From Bimastos eiseni (taxonomy: Eukaryota; Annelida; Clitellata; Crassiclitellata; Lumbricidae): 64,000 bases of DNA. A model generated the notes under the pieces. It searched no databases. It was not told where the DNA came from and was given only the letters and a program-made list of their open reading frames with translations. Shown here piece by piece: positions 1-10,870 of this stretch. Where the stretch lies: assembly GCA_959347315.1 (NCBI GenBank), contig OY365810.1:3271686-3335685 (forward strand), given 5' to 3'. A program made the translations under genes and the position numbers. Within the stretch, counting starts at the first letter, position 1, and each line of letters opens with the position of its first letter.

Positions 1-854
1 TGTGAAATTTTGCAAATAAAAAACATGTGCGTTCGAAATCACCTGAAGTTTCCGTAAACTGTCCGCAATTCACATTCATTAAGGTAGACAAAAATAATTG
101 AGACTGGTTTGACATTTTCCATAGAATACCTAACACAGAATGGCTATGGGGTGCGTCATACCACACCTCACTCCCAAAGGGTTAAGCACAAATTCACGTG
201 TAGGCTACATGGAGATAAAGATAATAACTATAATAATTATGAAAATAATCATATTTGGCGAATGAGCTCCCTGACATTTTACTTATTATGATAATTTATC
301 TAGTGCTCTCTCTGGCCCATCTACTCGGGAGCGCTATCGACCCATCCCAGTCATTGAGTAATGCGCATGTCCTCGAGAGATAGGCCTTCTGCCACATGAA
401 ATAGTAAAACAAATATTGATGGCAAATATTACAGAGATGTAAGAAATACGCTGTATATAGGGATTCGATATCCACAGGCATACATCAGGCTAGTAGTTAA
501 AATAACATTTAATATGTGTGACTCTGTTGACCTACAATTCTCGTACACTTGTCTTAGAGAAACAAAGACACCAACATTTAAACAAGATGCCATGAATCAC
601 GTGCAAGAATTTACATTCACGTTCAGTTTAATCACAAGAAATATTAGTAGACGCTGTAAAGACTGTGAAATATCACTGCAGAAACTTAGTGTCCACCAGA
701 CACGTAGTTCTCACAACTCTTGGCTTTGGGATTCGCCCACCATTTCTTACACAGAATTTACTTAAATACATGTAAGTAACAACAACGAATTCTCTTCGAA
801 TATCAGCATGACTACACAAAGGTGAAGATTACAAATGAACAATATCAATAATTA
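1..854. repeat. Spacer block A, copy 1 (truncated by window edge)
   Basis: This stretch recurs almost base for base from 15096 and from 34426. Its first ~166 bases, read on the minus strand, are the start of the decayed unknown gene described at 14771-15261, so the window opens inside a repeat. The two short plus-strand open frames at 109-291 and 514-765 are nearly unchanged between copies. Because the surrounding non-coding DNA is equally unchanged, this reflects recent duplication and does not show protein selection. No other gene is visible. Confidence 0.8.
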
Positions 855-867
855 TTACCGACGTTTT

Positions 868-956
868 AATTATAGTACACGTAATTTCGAGCTCACACGG
901 CATTGTACAACACTAGACTGAATAGAATATCTGGATCACATCGCTGGATATAAAGC
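868..956. repeat. Truncated copy of the ~390-bp direct repeat
   Basis: The segment containing TACACGTAATTTCGAGCTCA matches the start of the direct repeats at 12196 and 15970. It is cut at about 956, where the sequence jumps straight into DNA homologous to 18930 onward. Compared with unit 2, about 3 kb (the rest of the repeat, the R2-like fragment and its flank) is missing from unit 1. Confidence 0.7.
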
Positions 957-1291
957 ACAAAAATGTGGTTAGCGAGCAAGCAAGGGGCCACAAATTGAAG
1001 TTCAACCTGGGCAAAGCCGGGCACTTCGGTTAGTAATTTATGATGTACATTCTTGCGGCCCACCTATCAAACATTTCAAAGGCTTTCATAGATAGTATTG
1101 GTTGCTGAGCACATGTCCATTAAGTAGTCATGTGGCAGTAAATGGTTTTCCCAGTAGAGAGAGAATTGTGTATACAAGGTCCTTACATATAATCTGAGGG
1201 AGAGTCCGCTTTAGCTTCGATGTCTTCTTCCTAATTGAAACAAATTGAAATTGCTCGGATCAAGGTTACAGATCTATAATTATGATGAGTT
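957..1291. other. 3' flank of Ig receptor gene copy 1
   Basis: Homologous to about 18930-19255, 39010-39340 and 53945-54260. It lies just downstream (on the minus strand) of the predicted stop codon, so it would be 3' UTR or flank. I see no convincing open frame or RNA gene in it. Confidence 0.5.
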
Positions 1292-4200
1292 TCATCTGAT
1301 GATCAGCGGCCGCCGATGTCCTAAGCCTACAATCAAGTAAATGTTAATTGTAATATTTTATGATTATACATTGCGAACTGTAACCTTTATCAGACACAAT
1401 AATTGAGATCATTATGCTAAAACATCGACTTAATACTCATTAAATATGTTTGTAAATTATCGCTAGAAATAATAACTATTGTAACATCAACACGATGATG
1501 ATGATCACAATGACAATGATTGTGATAATTACCATCATCATCGTCGTTGTCTTTATTGTCCTTGGCCTCATCTGTGCATGCATATTTGGAGATGCATGTA
1601 ATCATGCAGATGAGTGTATTTGTGCATCATGTATTACTGTTTAATTGCATTATGTATGTACTACTAATACTATGTACTAATACTATGTAATAGTATTATA
1701 TACATAAAATACAATAATACGGTATTTATGATACGGCGCCGATAAAAGGTTGCAAGTAGGTCAGTTGAACAGATGACAGTTTAATTAAACAACACAATGA
1801 ATATTGACGACGTCGTAGAAACTTACGCTTCCTTCGAATGATGAAGGCACCAATGATCAATATAAGGAAGAGAATAAGCACTGTAAGCGATAACATCACG
1901 ATAATTCTATTCAGTCGAGCGACAGACATCGAGTTTGTTTCAGCTGCAATACAATAAATCATGTATATTATTATCTCAAGCTCTCCATCCGAGAAATGTC
2001 CATCACCAAACCTCGTCTCTGAGTCAATCTGCCTCCATAATTTCTCATTTATCGGTTCCCATTTTTTCCAATCGCCCACCATCATCTGACTCAAGCTCTT
2101 CTATCCATCACCCATCTAGTTTATCAATCAAAGTAAAGTCTCACTGGTTCAGAATTCAATAGAGCGCTTGTGATTGGCTAATACACAGAGAAGCGCTATA
2201 AAAATAATCAGATACGATTCTATACCAGATCATCCACCTTTCAATTCTAGACACAAATGTCACCCGCATAAACATGCATATATATATTTAAAAATATATA
2301 TCAGCTAATCCTATAAAAACCGGACTCTGACCTTCATGGATTACATTTTCGACAACTATTATAACTTGACGATCGCGCTCGATAAACTGATTCCCTGCGC
2401 GTGGCTTTCTAGTTTGATTTATACATGTAAGGTCGCTGATTGCCGCTATGTTTAAGCATAATTTGAGCGAATATATTTTACTTGACATATTTCTTACCTT
2501 TCTGCTCTGAAATGAGAATCATCTTTGACAGCACCGAACACGGTTTGCCTCGAACAATGCACTCGGCAACGCACATATGCCATCCAGTTTTCGAAGGCGT
2601 TAATGCTGAACTATTAGACACGACTTCCTCGTGAACTCCGTCAACCCACCTCCACGAATAGCTGCACGGCTGAGTACTTGTTGCCAAACATCTGACGGTC
2701 TTTTTAGTGTTAGCAACCATCTCCGGCAATGAGTAGTCATTGTTAACATCTAAATCAATAGCCAAAATATTTACCATAATAGTGGGATTACTAGTAGACC
2801 ATACATTCTCTAGTCGAGAATCTGCCGATTGGGTCAACCTGGCAGCCTGCCAGCAGTGACTAGTAGGCTGACTATAGGGCATATGTCTGTCAATTTAACA
2901 AAGTACTTTGCATAAACTGCTGATACCAAAAGAGCGCCTCTGAATAGCTAGTTCCGTGAGAGGCGTTATGTGAATTCTCATCATTTATTGGATACGACAC
3001 GATGCACTTTTGGAAGAATCGTTAGTCACGCTCTGCGTCGTAGGCCAACTTAATGTAAAATGATGAGGACTGTCGCGTTGCCAATATTTAATTCATTTAT
3101 TTTAGCATTTATATTAATTATCGCCTCTCAAAAATGTTACTCAATTGCACTCCCAAATAAATAAATCAGTAGCAACTTGTAAGACACAGGCGCATTGCTA
3201 CTTAAGAGCAGTCGCATTTCTTAGTGACGTGTAGTAATTTGCAATACATTGCAAATTGCCAATGGGCCATAATTATAATGGCATTTAACAACCAATTGCT
3301 TACTAAATTCTATAATTGACATTGTTGTAGTAGCATTGTTTCTTACGGATTATGTTAATGACGCCTGGAGAGCAGTTGTATTGTGTTGTTGCTAAAGTTG
3401 TTGTCTCGCACACAAAAGAAGAACCGTTCAAATTCAAACTTCCTTTCATAGCTAGATTACAAGTCCACTGAAAACTTGTACCAAAACAGGACACACTTCT
3501 TTTGATGGGTTCTGCTGAGCGGACGTCTCTCCATTGGAGTGTCGGTTTAATGTTGCCATGATATAACACGCTACACGACATTCGCAGTACGTCTGGTTCC
3601 ATGTTGCAGCTATTTGGTGCAAGCAAACCATCTGGCTTCATGTTCGTTAGGCAGGTAGGATCAGACACTTCGCATAATACTAAATTCTATTATTGACATA
3701 GTTGTAGCAGCATTGTTTCTTACGGATTATGTTAATGACGCCTGGAGAGCAGTTGTATTGTGTTGTTGCTAAAGTTGTTGTCTCGCACACAAAAGAAGAA
3801 CCGTTCAAATTCAAACTTCCTTTCATAGCTAGATTACAAGTCCACTGAAAACTTGTATCAAAACAGGACACACTTCTTTTGATGGGTTCTGCTGAGCGGA
3901 CGTGTCTCTCCATTGGAGTGTCGGTTTAATGTTGCCATGATATAACACGCTACACGACATTCGCAGTACGTCTGGTTCCATGTTGCAGCTATTTGGTGCA
4001 AGCAAACCATCTGGCTTCATGTTCGTTAGGCAGGTAGGAGCAGACACTTCGCATAATAGAAATAATTAAAGTTACTTATGTATCGCAATAATTTAAAAAC
4101 ACCTTATATATATTTCGCTTGACAACGACACTGAACTTAACTACATACATATATTGGCCTACACCATTAGCTGTTAATTGGTGACTTTTGAGCTCTTACA

Positions 4201-6950
4201 TTACCAGACCATTCGTTTAAATAACAGAAGCAGTTTTAATGCTATTCGAAGCCACCTAATCGATTATCTGCATAATATTATGTTATAACTAAGAAGAGCA
4301 ATCTTTCAAGATAACCTTGAGGAAGCCATTTGTATGAAACGCTATGGCGACTTATTTTTTCAGCCTTGGCATACAAAGGTGAGTGGCTAATTAAGAGAAA
4401 ATGATGCGTCTTCTCACTCACAGTGTGCGGACAGTATAATCATCACAACTGAGTTACGCTAACCACTTGATCACAGCGCACCCCATTCAGTTGTAAAAAT
4501 CAGTCATGAAGCATGTCAAGAGTAGTAAGCTCTAACTAAGTTTCAGTTGCTAAACAGATGCCTTAATGTATTTCTATATTATAGTTAGCTAATGAATTGT
4601 AGATAGGTAGCATCTTGCCCTATAACAACAATATAATTATCATTACCTAATACTACCAATTCGAAAAAAAGAGATTCTCCAATTCCTCCGTTGTCCTGGC
4701 AGATATATCTACCAGCGTCTTCCCTTTGCACAGATTTGATTCTCAGACGATAACTATCGGTGCTTACATTACGCTGTACTTCAAATCTCCCTTCGTATTT
4801 CGGATTCATTTCTCCCAGACAGTAGAGGCAGATGTCCTCATGGTCCTTGGCTCCAACTCTGTAGTATAACCAATTAGCCTCGTTGGTATGTGTTGGTGTT
4901 GTACAATCAAAGTACGTTGTCTCACCAATGATTGCTTCATTAACACGTGGTTCAAGACTGAAATCCGCGTTCACTGAAACAATAAAGGAAAGTAGCGCTT
5001 CGTGCAATTGTAAATTGTAATTTTGAATATAATGTGCCACTGAAATCAATCCAAGTAGGCAGCTATGAGGAAAATATAAAGGTCTTCATGCGCTTACGAG
5101 ACAGAACGGGGAGTGAACGAAGGAGGAGGATAAGACTGTTCCAAGTGGAGGGCCTACAAAAGCAAAGCGCCTTGTTTGGGCTATAGCAAGGTGCATGCGG
5201 GGTTCCAGCAGTAATCCATGGGCAGGAGAGCGAAGAGAAGCCAGTTGGAGTATGGAGGACACGTTGGTACAGATAACCAAAAGGTATGCCGGGCACTGGC
5301 GCAAGGAGGGGCGAGGTGGGCGAACCGCCCCACGTGGTACTTGTCCAAGGGGCATGCCGCCCCTTCGGTAAAAAAATGTTATATAGTTTTTTAAGTTGCA
5401 ATTTTTAGCAATATTGCTGCTGTTGTCTAAACCTGGCAACATGCGCAAGAATAAAGTGATGGAAATAATAGACAAGGGCGGCATTTTGAGCCTTTGTCCC
5501 AGTCGGTACTTTGCTTTACTACGCCACTGATGCCGAGGCAGAGCCAACAAGACAGTTTCGCATCAGAGTAAGAACTCTTGTATGTGTGCATTGAGATGCA
5601 GGAAGCCAATGAAAAGATTTACTGATGAAAGATTTGATGCACATTGACCTCTCGCAAGTTACACTTCTAGCGTTGCTTGATATTAGTGCCGCCTTTTACT
5701 CTGTAGACCATAACATCACTGCCATCCGTTTGTTAGTTTTCGTTGGACTTACTAACCGATCGCTCGAATGGTTCCGGTCGTTCCTTGCCATGCGCACTTC
5801 TTGCTTTATTTTCGGGTCATCCCGGTCCGACTGTGCGCCCACCCATTTTGGGTTGCCAACGGGGTCTGTTTTGGGCCTTCCGCTGCATATTTCATGCACT
5901 TCTGAAATTGTAGTGCTCACTTCTTCCTGTGTTTTCCTAAATCATAGTTATCCTGACAACACGCAGGTCAATATACATGATTGTGACTTACAATCAACAG
6001 CCTCTGTTTGAACCATGCAAATAACTAGGGACTCACTAATCTTCTGGATGTCGACTAACCGCTCCGACTCAACCCTGTCAAAATCAAATTTATCTAGCTT
6101 GGAACCCGGCGACGACTGGCAAAGATTGGCTTAGATCCACTCTGTTGCTTTTCCTTATTTTCTATCGCTACATCTGTGCGCGAGACCTTCGGCTCATTCT
6201 TGGCCAGGAGTTCTCTCTGATCACACCAGTTAAAGCATTTTTCTAATTATGCTCAAAAACTAATGCTGATGGTTTTGCCAATAAAACTCCCATTTAAGCA
6301 TGATACTTTGCGTCAATCCGACTTCCATTATATTTCGAACAATTATTTTCAGCAACATTGGTGCGCTCTTTTGTCGGGCGCTCCTGTGTCGTGGCGTTTA
6401 TTTGTCGGTACTCTTTTGTCGGGCGCTCTTTTGACGGGTCACGCTCCAGTGCATTGCATTTCGAATTTGTTTCCTGGTCTTTCGCTGTCTCTGTGGCGCT
6501 GTACCTTGTTGTCTTGAAGAAATTTGCTGTCTCTCAGGGTCTTCTTGTTGTCTCTTTCTCTTGGACCTCGACGATGTGTTAATATGTGTTAAATACTTTA
6601 CTGACTCTTACGAGGTCCCTGCCTATTTTGAGGTTCTAATGGTTTAGTTATAGATCCGACACTGAACTCATGACATTACATGACAATAAATTGGCCTACA
6701 TAAACTGCATCAAAAGCAGGATTCCATAACTCATCTTAATTAAGCGATGCAAAATGTAGGTCAATGTACAATGTTCAGATGAATATAAAAATAAAAATCG
6801 CCCCACTTTTGAATCAATCGTGAACATTCGATGCAACTGGTAACATGAAGAGTCCAACAGAACTGACGAAATAATGTTCTGGACATGCTAACCACTGAAT
6901 AAGACAGATGCAAGAATCAATGGGAGCACGTTCATCTCAAGCTTGTTCAT
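1292..6950 (-). CDS. Three-Ig-domain transmembrane receptor, array copy 1 (status uncertain)
   Basis: Predicted type I membrane protein of the immunoglobulin superfamily. Exons in order of transcription: signal peptide 6893-6950; V-set-like Ig 4647-4973; duplicated Ig2 3724-4046 and Ig2 3347-3667; Ig3 2498-2821; transmembrane 1827-1943; candidate acidic exon 1533-1571; candidate terminal exon 1292-1326. All junctions are phase 1. Lesions: the upstream Ig2 copy has a 2-nt insertion; the signal-exon donor reads GTTAGC where copies 2-4 have GTAAGC. If Ig3 began at the alternative upstream acceptor (2886) the frame would hit a stop; starting at 2821 it stays open. Omitting the damaged Ig2 copy keeps the frame, so a complete product is possible. 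The ligand is unknown; recognition or immune function is inference from fold and clustering. Confidence 0.65.
1533..1571 (-). CDS. Copy 1 candidate acidic cytoplasmic exon
   Basis: A 39-nt segment flanked by GCACAG and GTAATT in the correct phase, encoding EAKDNKDNDDDD. It follows the transmembrane exon and is almost unchanged in all four units while neighbouring bases differ. The opposite strand reads as a hydrophobic stretch, so strand assignment rests on splice-phase agreement only. Confidence 0.4.
1827..1943 (-). CDS. Copy 1 transmembrane exon
   Basis: A 117-nt exon, phase 1 at both ends, with acceptor TATTGCAG and a near-perfect donor C/GTAAGT. It encodes a short linker, a hydrophobic segment of about 22 residues (IIVMLSLTVLILFLILIIGA) and a basic stop-transfer FIIRRK. 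This predicts a type I orientation. If the donor were not used, translation would run on to a stop at 1726. Confidence 0.8.
2498..2821 (-). CDS. Copy 1 Ig3 exon
   Basis: Encodes the third Ig-like domain: first cysteine in KTVRCLATS, tryptophans in YSWRWVDG, F-strand cysteine in GWHMCVAEC, and an N-glycosylation site NSS. The donor AAAG/GTAAGA is strong. I favour the acceptor at 2822-2823 (GGCAG) because it gives 324 nt in phase. The stretch upstream to 2886 carries a 5-nt loss and a 10-nt excess relative to the other copies and reads into a stop. Confidence 0.65.
3347..3667 (-). CDS. Copy 1 Ig2 exon
   Basis: A 321-nt exon, phase 1 at both ends, with donor GTAAGA and acceptor GCGAAG. It shows Ig hallmarks: LRMSC, tryptophan in TLQWRD, and an F-strand-like SSFVCET. 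Further cysteines (PTC, NSC, VSC, WTC, YNC) suggest additional disulfides. No homologue is recognised beyond the Ig fold. Confidence 0.7.
3724..4046 (-). pseudogene. Copy 1 duplicated Ig2 exon with 2-nt insertion
   Basis: This is a second copy of the Ig2 exon, 377 bp upstream of the other on the minus strand. It is 323 nt long against 321 because two bases are inserted near 3902-3905 (GACGTGTCTC against GACGTCTC). The frame is therefore broken after about the first 45 codons. Splice sites remain, and skipping it would preserve the overall frame. Confidence 0.75.
4647..4973 (-). CDS. Copy 1 V-set-like Ig exon
   Basis: A 327-nt exon, phase 1 at both ends, with acceptor TTTCAG and donor GTAATG. 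It encodes an Ig fold: first cysteine in TTYFDC, core tryptophan in ANWLYYRVG, an RF motif before strand D, and the F-strand signature EDAGRYIC. An additional CLYC pair sits in the middle of the domain. There is a possible N-glycosylation site at NVS; copy 2 has NVN there. Confidence 0.8.
5075..5345 (-). mobile_element. Degenerate CR1/L2-like LINE C-terminus in intron 1
   Basis: In shifting minus-strand frames this reads FAFVGPP, TWNSL and a run of leucines, the conserved tail of CR1/L2-type reverse transcriptases. There are frame changes throughout. Copies lie at 22962-23235 and, reduced, at 42558-42625 and 57680-57778. Confidence 0.5.
5625..6011 (+). mobile_element. Dead reverse-transcriptase fragment in intron 1
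   Basis: The 128-residue frame shows reverse-transcriptase motifs: LLALLDISAAF (usual AAFDSVDH altered to AAFYSVDH), SLEWFRSFL, GLPTGSVLG and HSYPDN where an active enzyme has YADD. Both catalytic aspartate motifs are damaged, so it is inactive. It belongs to the CR1/L2-like non-LTR group and is antisense to the host gene. Units 2 and 4 have copies; unit 3 has lost it. Confidence 0.8.
6358..6445. repeat. Short degenerate tandem repeat around CTTTTGTCGGGCGCT
   Basis: Irregular repeats of CTTTTGTCGGGCGCT at roughly 16-40 bp spacing. The same cluster lies at 24246-24325, 42838-42915 and 58469-58550. It lies within intron 1. No function is visible. Confidence 0.55.
6893..6950 (-). CDS. Copy 1 signal-peptide exon
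   Basis: Reads MNKLEMNVLPLILASVLFS and ends with one base of the next codon. It has a hydrophobic core followed by small residues, as in a cleavable signal peptide. A second in-frame ATG lies five codons downstream, so either start is possible. The donor is GTTAGC, weaker than the GTAAGC of the other copies but still GT. Confidence 0.6.
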
Positions 6951-7440
6951 CTCGTCTTTGTACAGAATGCGTCATGTCGCGCCTGAAAAATTAATTTGAT
7001 TTGTAATAAAATGAGCCAAAAATTCATTGAGTGTGCATCTATGCAAAGAGAGCATTTAACACATTTGTGCTATTAAGCATCGTTTCTATGAATCTGTTCT
7101 ACTGCCATAATTATAATATTGACCATGAGAGCCTACGAAGCCGTTGTCATAATCAACAAAAGGCAGCAAACGATGATCGTCTCAGATTAAGGCGAGCTAA
7201 AGATTTTTCAGATTGTTACAATTGATATATTGTAGTGGTTCACCAGTTTGCAGTTGATAATCATATTATTTTAAAAACGTGTAGGTCATGTAGGTCATAA
7301 TTATAAAAGTCAATAATAATATAAGCATAAATAGTCATGTCCATAGTTATTTACTCAAAGACATATATGTAACCTATGTCAGTAGGTTCGCTAGACGTGT
7401 CTAAAACTAATCTCCATATTGAAGCATTTCAACCAGCTCA
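6951..7440. other. 5' flank of Ig gene copy 1
   Basis: Upstream of the minus-strand start codon and alignable in all four units. On the minus strand a pyrimidine run ending TTTTTCAG lies about 35 bases before the ATG in copies 2-4, a possible acceptor for a 5' UTR intron. No TATA box could be assigned with confidence. Confidence 0.35.
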
Positions 7441-7660
7441 CAAAACTCTTGGCGTAATTCTGCTTAAAGTCTAACTGCTCTAACATGACAAAGATATGGA
7501 CTCAGAGGCGGCGATCTCGGTTGACAGGTTGGGGGACACCCATGATAGTGATGGTTCGTGGTTGGTTGGGAAGGGGGAATAATCGTATAACGTGTCCCCT
7601 TATTGTGAAGGGTTGGGGACTTGCCCCCTCCACCCGACGGGATCGCCGCATTTGTATGGC
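7441..7660. repeat. Block shared only by units 1 and 4
   Basis: This G-rich segment is repeated nearly exactly at 60097-60318 and leads directly into the 14-bp minisatellite in both places. Units 2 and 3 have a different ~540-bp block at the corresponding position (25190-25735 and 43735-44245). No gene is seen. Confidence 0.6.
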
Positions 7661-8349
7661 TATTCATTTATATTTATTCATTTATATTTATTCATTTATA
7701 TTTATTCATTTATATTTATTCATTTATATTCATTCATTTATATTCATTCATTTATATTTATTCATTTATATTTATTCATTTATATTTTATTTCATTTATA
7801 TTCATTCATTTATATTTATTCATTTATATTTATTCATTTATATTTTATTTCATTTATATTTTATTCATTTATATTTTATTCATTTATATTTTATTCATTT
7901 ATATTTTTTCATTTATATTTTTTCATTTATATTTATTCATTTATATTTATTCATTTATATTTATTCATTTATATTCTATTCATTAATATTTATTCATTTA
8001 TATTTATTCATTTATATTTATTCATATATATTTATTCATTTATATTTTATTCATTTATATTTTATTCATTTATATTTATTCATTTATATTTATTCATTTA
8101 TATTTATTCATTTATATTTACTCATTTATATTTATTCATTTATATTTATTCATTTATATTTTATTCATTAATATTTATTCATTTATATTTATTCATTTAT
8201 ATTTATTCATTTAAATTTATTCATTTAAATTTATTCATTTATATTTATTCATTTTTATTTATTCATTTATATTTATTCATTTATATTTATTCATTAATAT
8301 TTTATTCATTTATATTTATTCATTTATATTTATTCATTTATATTTATTT
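7661..8349. repeat. 14-bp minisatellite, unit 1 (~690 bp)
   Basis: About 49 copies of TTCATTTATATTTA, with variants of 13-16 bp. Because 14 is not a multiple of three, all three frames cycle through open Phe/Ile/Tyr/His-rich reading. The long open frames here (7485-8171, 7592-8362, 7621-7986) are artefacts. Corresponding tracts: about 1510 bp in unit 2, none in unit 3, about 100 bp in unit 4. Confidence 0.95.
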
Positions 8350-9225
8350 TGCAAAACTTTAACATTAGTCATATATATACATTATGAACATGCTGCTCTA
8401 AGTAACGTCGATAGTAACTTACACATTGGTTGTCTAGGGTTGGTTCATAAATGTATTTAACAAAAGATATAAAACAGAAACATGAGAGTTTCGAAATGAC
8501 AGAAAAACAGCATGAACACTTAACTTCGACTTCAGAAGCACAGCGTACGGTCATCAACGAGACAATCAGCTCACAAGTTACTCTTGGCGCACTTCAGCTT
8601 ACTGTGTTGCAAGACAAAGTCATGGAATTCTCATTTATATTTGATTTTCATAACTTTAAGAATAGTCATATTTGCACATATTATTACGAGCATGCTGCTG
8701 TAACTAACATTCATAGTAACCTTCAAACTGCTTTCTAATCCTTATATGTGTACCACCCTTAGGCTTACCTCGTTGACGTTTGATAAACTGGTTCCTCTAA
8801 TAAACGAATTTAATATTTCAAATATAATAGGAAAAAATCATTCACTCATTTACTCAAGCAATAATGATCGACTTCCCTCCTTACACAAAATGTACATGGA
8901 TGATGCATCAAATATTGAAAGTAAAAGTTGCGCACCTAATGCCATTAGGTATGGCATCATCCTGGTTTTTATGCAAGACCAGTCGCCTATGATAAATGGA
9001 TGTTGACTAAGTTAAGTGCTTCTTTGTTTGCGCCAACCGCTCGCAACGTCACGAAACAAAAGCAAGCCAAGCAGAACTTAGGCTTGGCCTCTTTGGCGCA
9101 AATGTTTTCACTCAGGACGCTTTGACGCAGGAAGTTTTGACGCAGGACGTTTTGGCAGATATCTCTGATAAAATATATGATGTGATATGAAACTGGATCG
9201 TTGAAAAGTATTCTGGTAAACTAGG
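8350..9225. repeat. Diverged ~360-bp subrepeats
   Basis: A motif with CATGCTGCT, GTACCA and ATGATGCATC-like landmarks occurs in diverged copies here (about 8640-9005), at 25775-26130, 28060-28410 and 60430-60830. Open frames within it are short and not conserved. It looks like an old repeat family bordering the minisatellite. Confidence 0.5.
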
Positions 9226-9237
9226 AACTGGAATGAT

Positions 9238-9482
9238 GAAAAGAATCATGCTCAAATGGAAGCGGGATGGATATACTTGTCGATTAACCCTTTTATATGT
9301 AGTCACTGTCCTTTCGTCAATCCCTCGTCCAATTGAACGGAATTATTTATGATATATCAATATATTCAATTATTTTATATATATATACATTGTAACATAA
9401 TGTAATATATAATGTGACTACATGTAGACGGGCTAATCGACAAATATATCCATCCCGCTTCGATTTAGGCATGATTCCTTTG
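9238..9482. mobile_element. Foldback element with ~70-bp inverted arms, unit 1
   Basis: The arm at 9238-9307 and the arm at 9414-9482 are imperfect reverse complements (shared core AGCGGGATGGATATA with TTGTCGATTA). The AT-rich loop is about 106 bp. It could be a MITE-like foldback element or a hairpin transcript. Copies: 28651-28903 and 44463-44705. Confidence 0.65.
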
Positions 9483-9661
9483 TATATATTCTTTTATATA
9501 TATATTCTTATCTCTATATATATGTTATATTTTATTTTATTTTTTTATATATTCATTTTTTATGGTTTATTTTATGTATATATAATGCTTTGAGCTATAC
9601 TGCTTAACAGATTTTTGAATTTTCATTAAAAGGTGGTGTTATTTGACATTGAAAATCACAT

Positions 9662-9862
9662 GTGCCTATCCATTTTTTCTGCGTACACGGAAAATGTCTA
9701 ATATATTGCTCACATGTTTTTCACACTGCACGACAAATTAACATGAATCTTGGATGTGAAGTGCATGTTCACCATAACAATCAGTATCCTAGATGCTTAG
9801 ATTTTGAATTTGTTATTGCTCTCATAGTCAGTCCATGTAGCTGCGAAGATAAGATACAATAA
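9662..9862 (+). CDS. Small open frame of unknown status
   Basis: A 66-residue cysteine- and histidine-containing frame, identical in units 1 and 2 and altered in unit 3, with AATAAA overlapping its end. Nothing recognisable. Identity with unit 2 merely matches the identity of surrounding DNA. Most likely non-coding. Confidence 0.15.
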   Translation: MPIHFFCVHGKCLIYCSHVFHTARQINMNLGCEVHVHHNNQYPRCLDFEFVIALIVSPCSCEDKIQ

Positions 9863-10439
9863 AGGTTTTATTATTTGGAAGTACCTGAGAGAGACTTTAT
9901 AATCGCACCGACTTATTTGTGGTTTCCATACATGTAGGCCTATGCCATTATAAATTCGCTTTTAGAAAGTCGCTCGTGCGTCTCGGTATGCAATAAAAAT
10001 CATGATGAAACGTTGTTGCTCATCCGTGAAATGTCAGAAGACACTTGAAAAAATTTGTAGACAAAACTTCTTATTTCGCATTGTCCAAAAATCTTTACGT
10101 AGACCAGTCCATGCATTACAGTTCGTCAACCATGACGACTTTCATCAGTAATGAATTCGCTGTTTCTGATCGCTATTCACTTGAAGTGACAAATATGTAG
10201 TCAAGCAGTGGTAGGACTACTGCCATTGCCTGTGAGATAAATGGCAATTCCTGCGATTCGGTTCAATTGCAGAACATTAGGAAATGGACGACTTTTTCAC
10301 GATTCACTGAATTGTTAATTTCGTGACTGACATTATTGTATCAATTAAAGAGCAAAAGAACGGCGAATAATTCTAAACGTTTGATATAAATAAATTATTG
10401 TGGCGCTTATTATTTCATTTGAAAGCAAGTTCACTCATT
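9863..10439. other. No gene seen
   Basis: Repeated in units 2 and 3 (29284-29815, 45083-45690). Unit 2 and unit 3 carry about 35 extra bases (GCATGTTCTGAGT region) that unit 1 lacks. No reading frame, RNA gene or element recognised. Confidence 0.4.
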
Positions 10440-10870
10440 CATTCATTACAACCATTTACACAGCGTCCATTAAATTGCTACTACTAAGGAGCGCTCCCGA
10501 CTCCGGCACGGTTAAAAAGATCAGTTTTAAGGAGAGTAGGCCTTTAATTATTGGAGTCTGAGTAGACCCTGGGTGACAAAAGCAATTTCAATGAGAATGT
10601 CTTCCAGAGCGTAGGGGCCAGCCACTGAAAAGGCACGAATTTGTTTAGTAGTTGTACCGGTAATTGGGACAATGAGTAGGAATCGCACAGTAAAGCTGAG
10701 AGAGAGACCCAGAACACTCAAAGTAGAGTTAAATACATCACGAAGATAATCAGGGCCGAAACCCAGCAAGGACCGCTATACCAAAGAGATGATACGGTAC
10801 GAGATTCGCTGTTGGTGGTGGCCCCAGTGGAGTACATCCAGCACAGCTGAAGGCATGGTGAAATGGTATG
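10440..10870 (-). mobile_element. CR1/L2-like LINE 3' end fragment, unit 1
   Basis: In minus-strand frames it reads VLDVLHW, RISYRIISLVWRSLLGFGP, YLRDVF and RAFSVAGP, the C-terminal signature of CR1/L2-type reverse transcriptases. The lower end carries a CATTCATTCATT run that corresponds to the short microsatellite tail such elements have. Several frameshifts make it dead. Copies: 29812-30238 and 45686-46190. Confidence 0.7.

Noticed and set aside
7485..8362. Long Phe/Ile/Tyr/His-rich open frames (up to 256 codons)
   Set aside because: They are translations of the 14-bp minisatellite; all three frames are open and repetitive.
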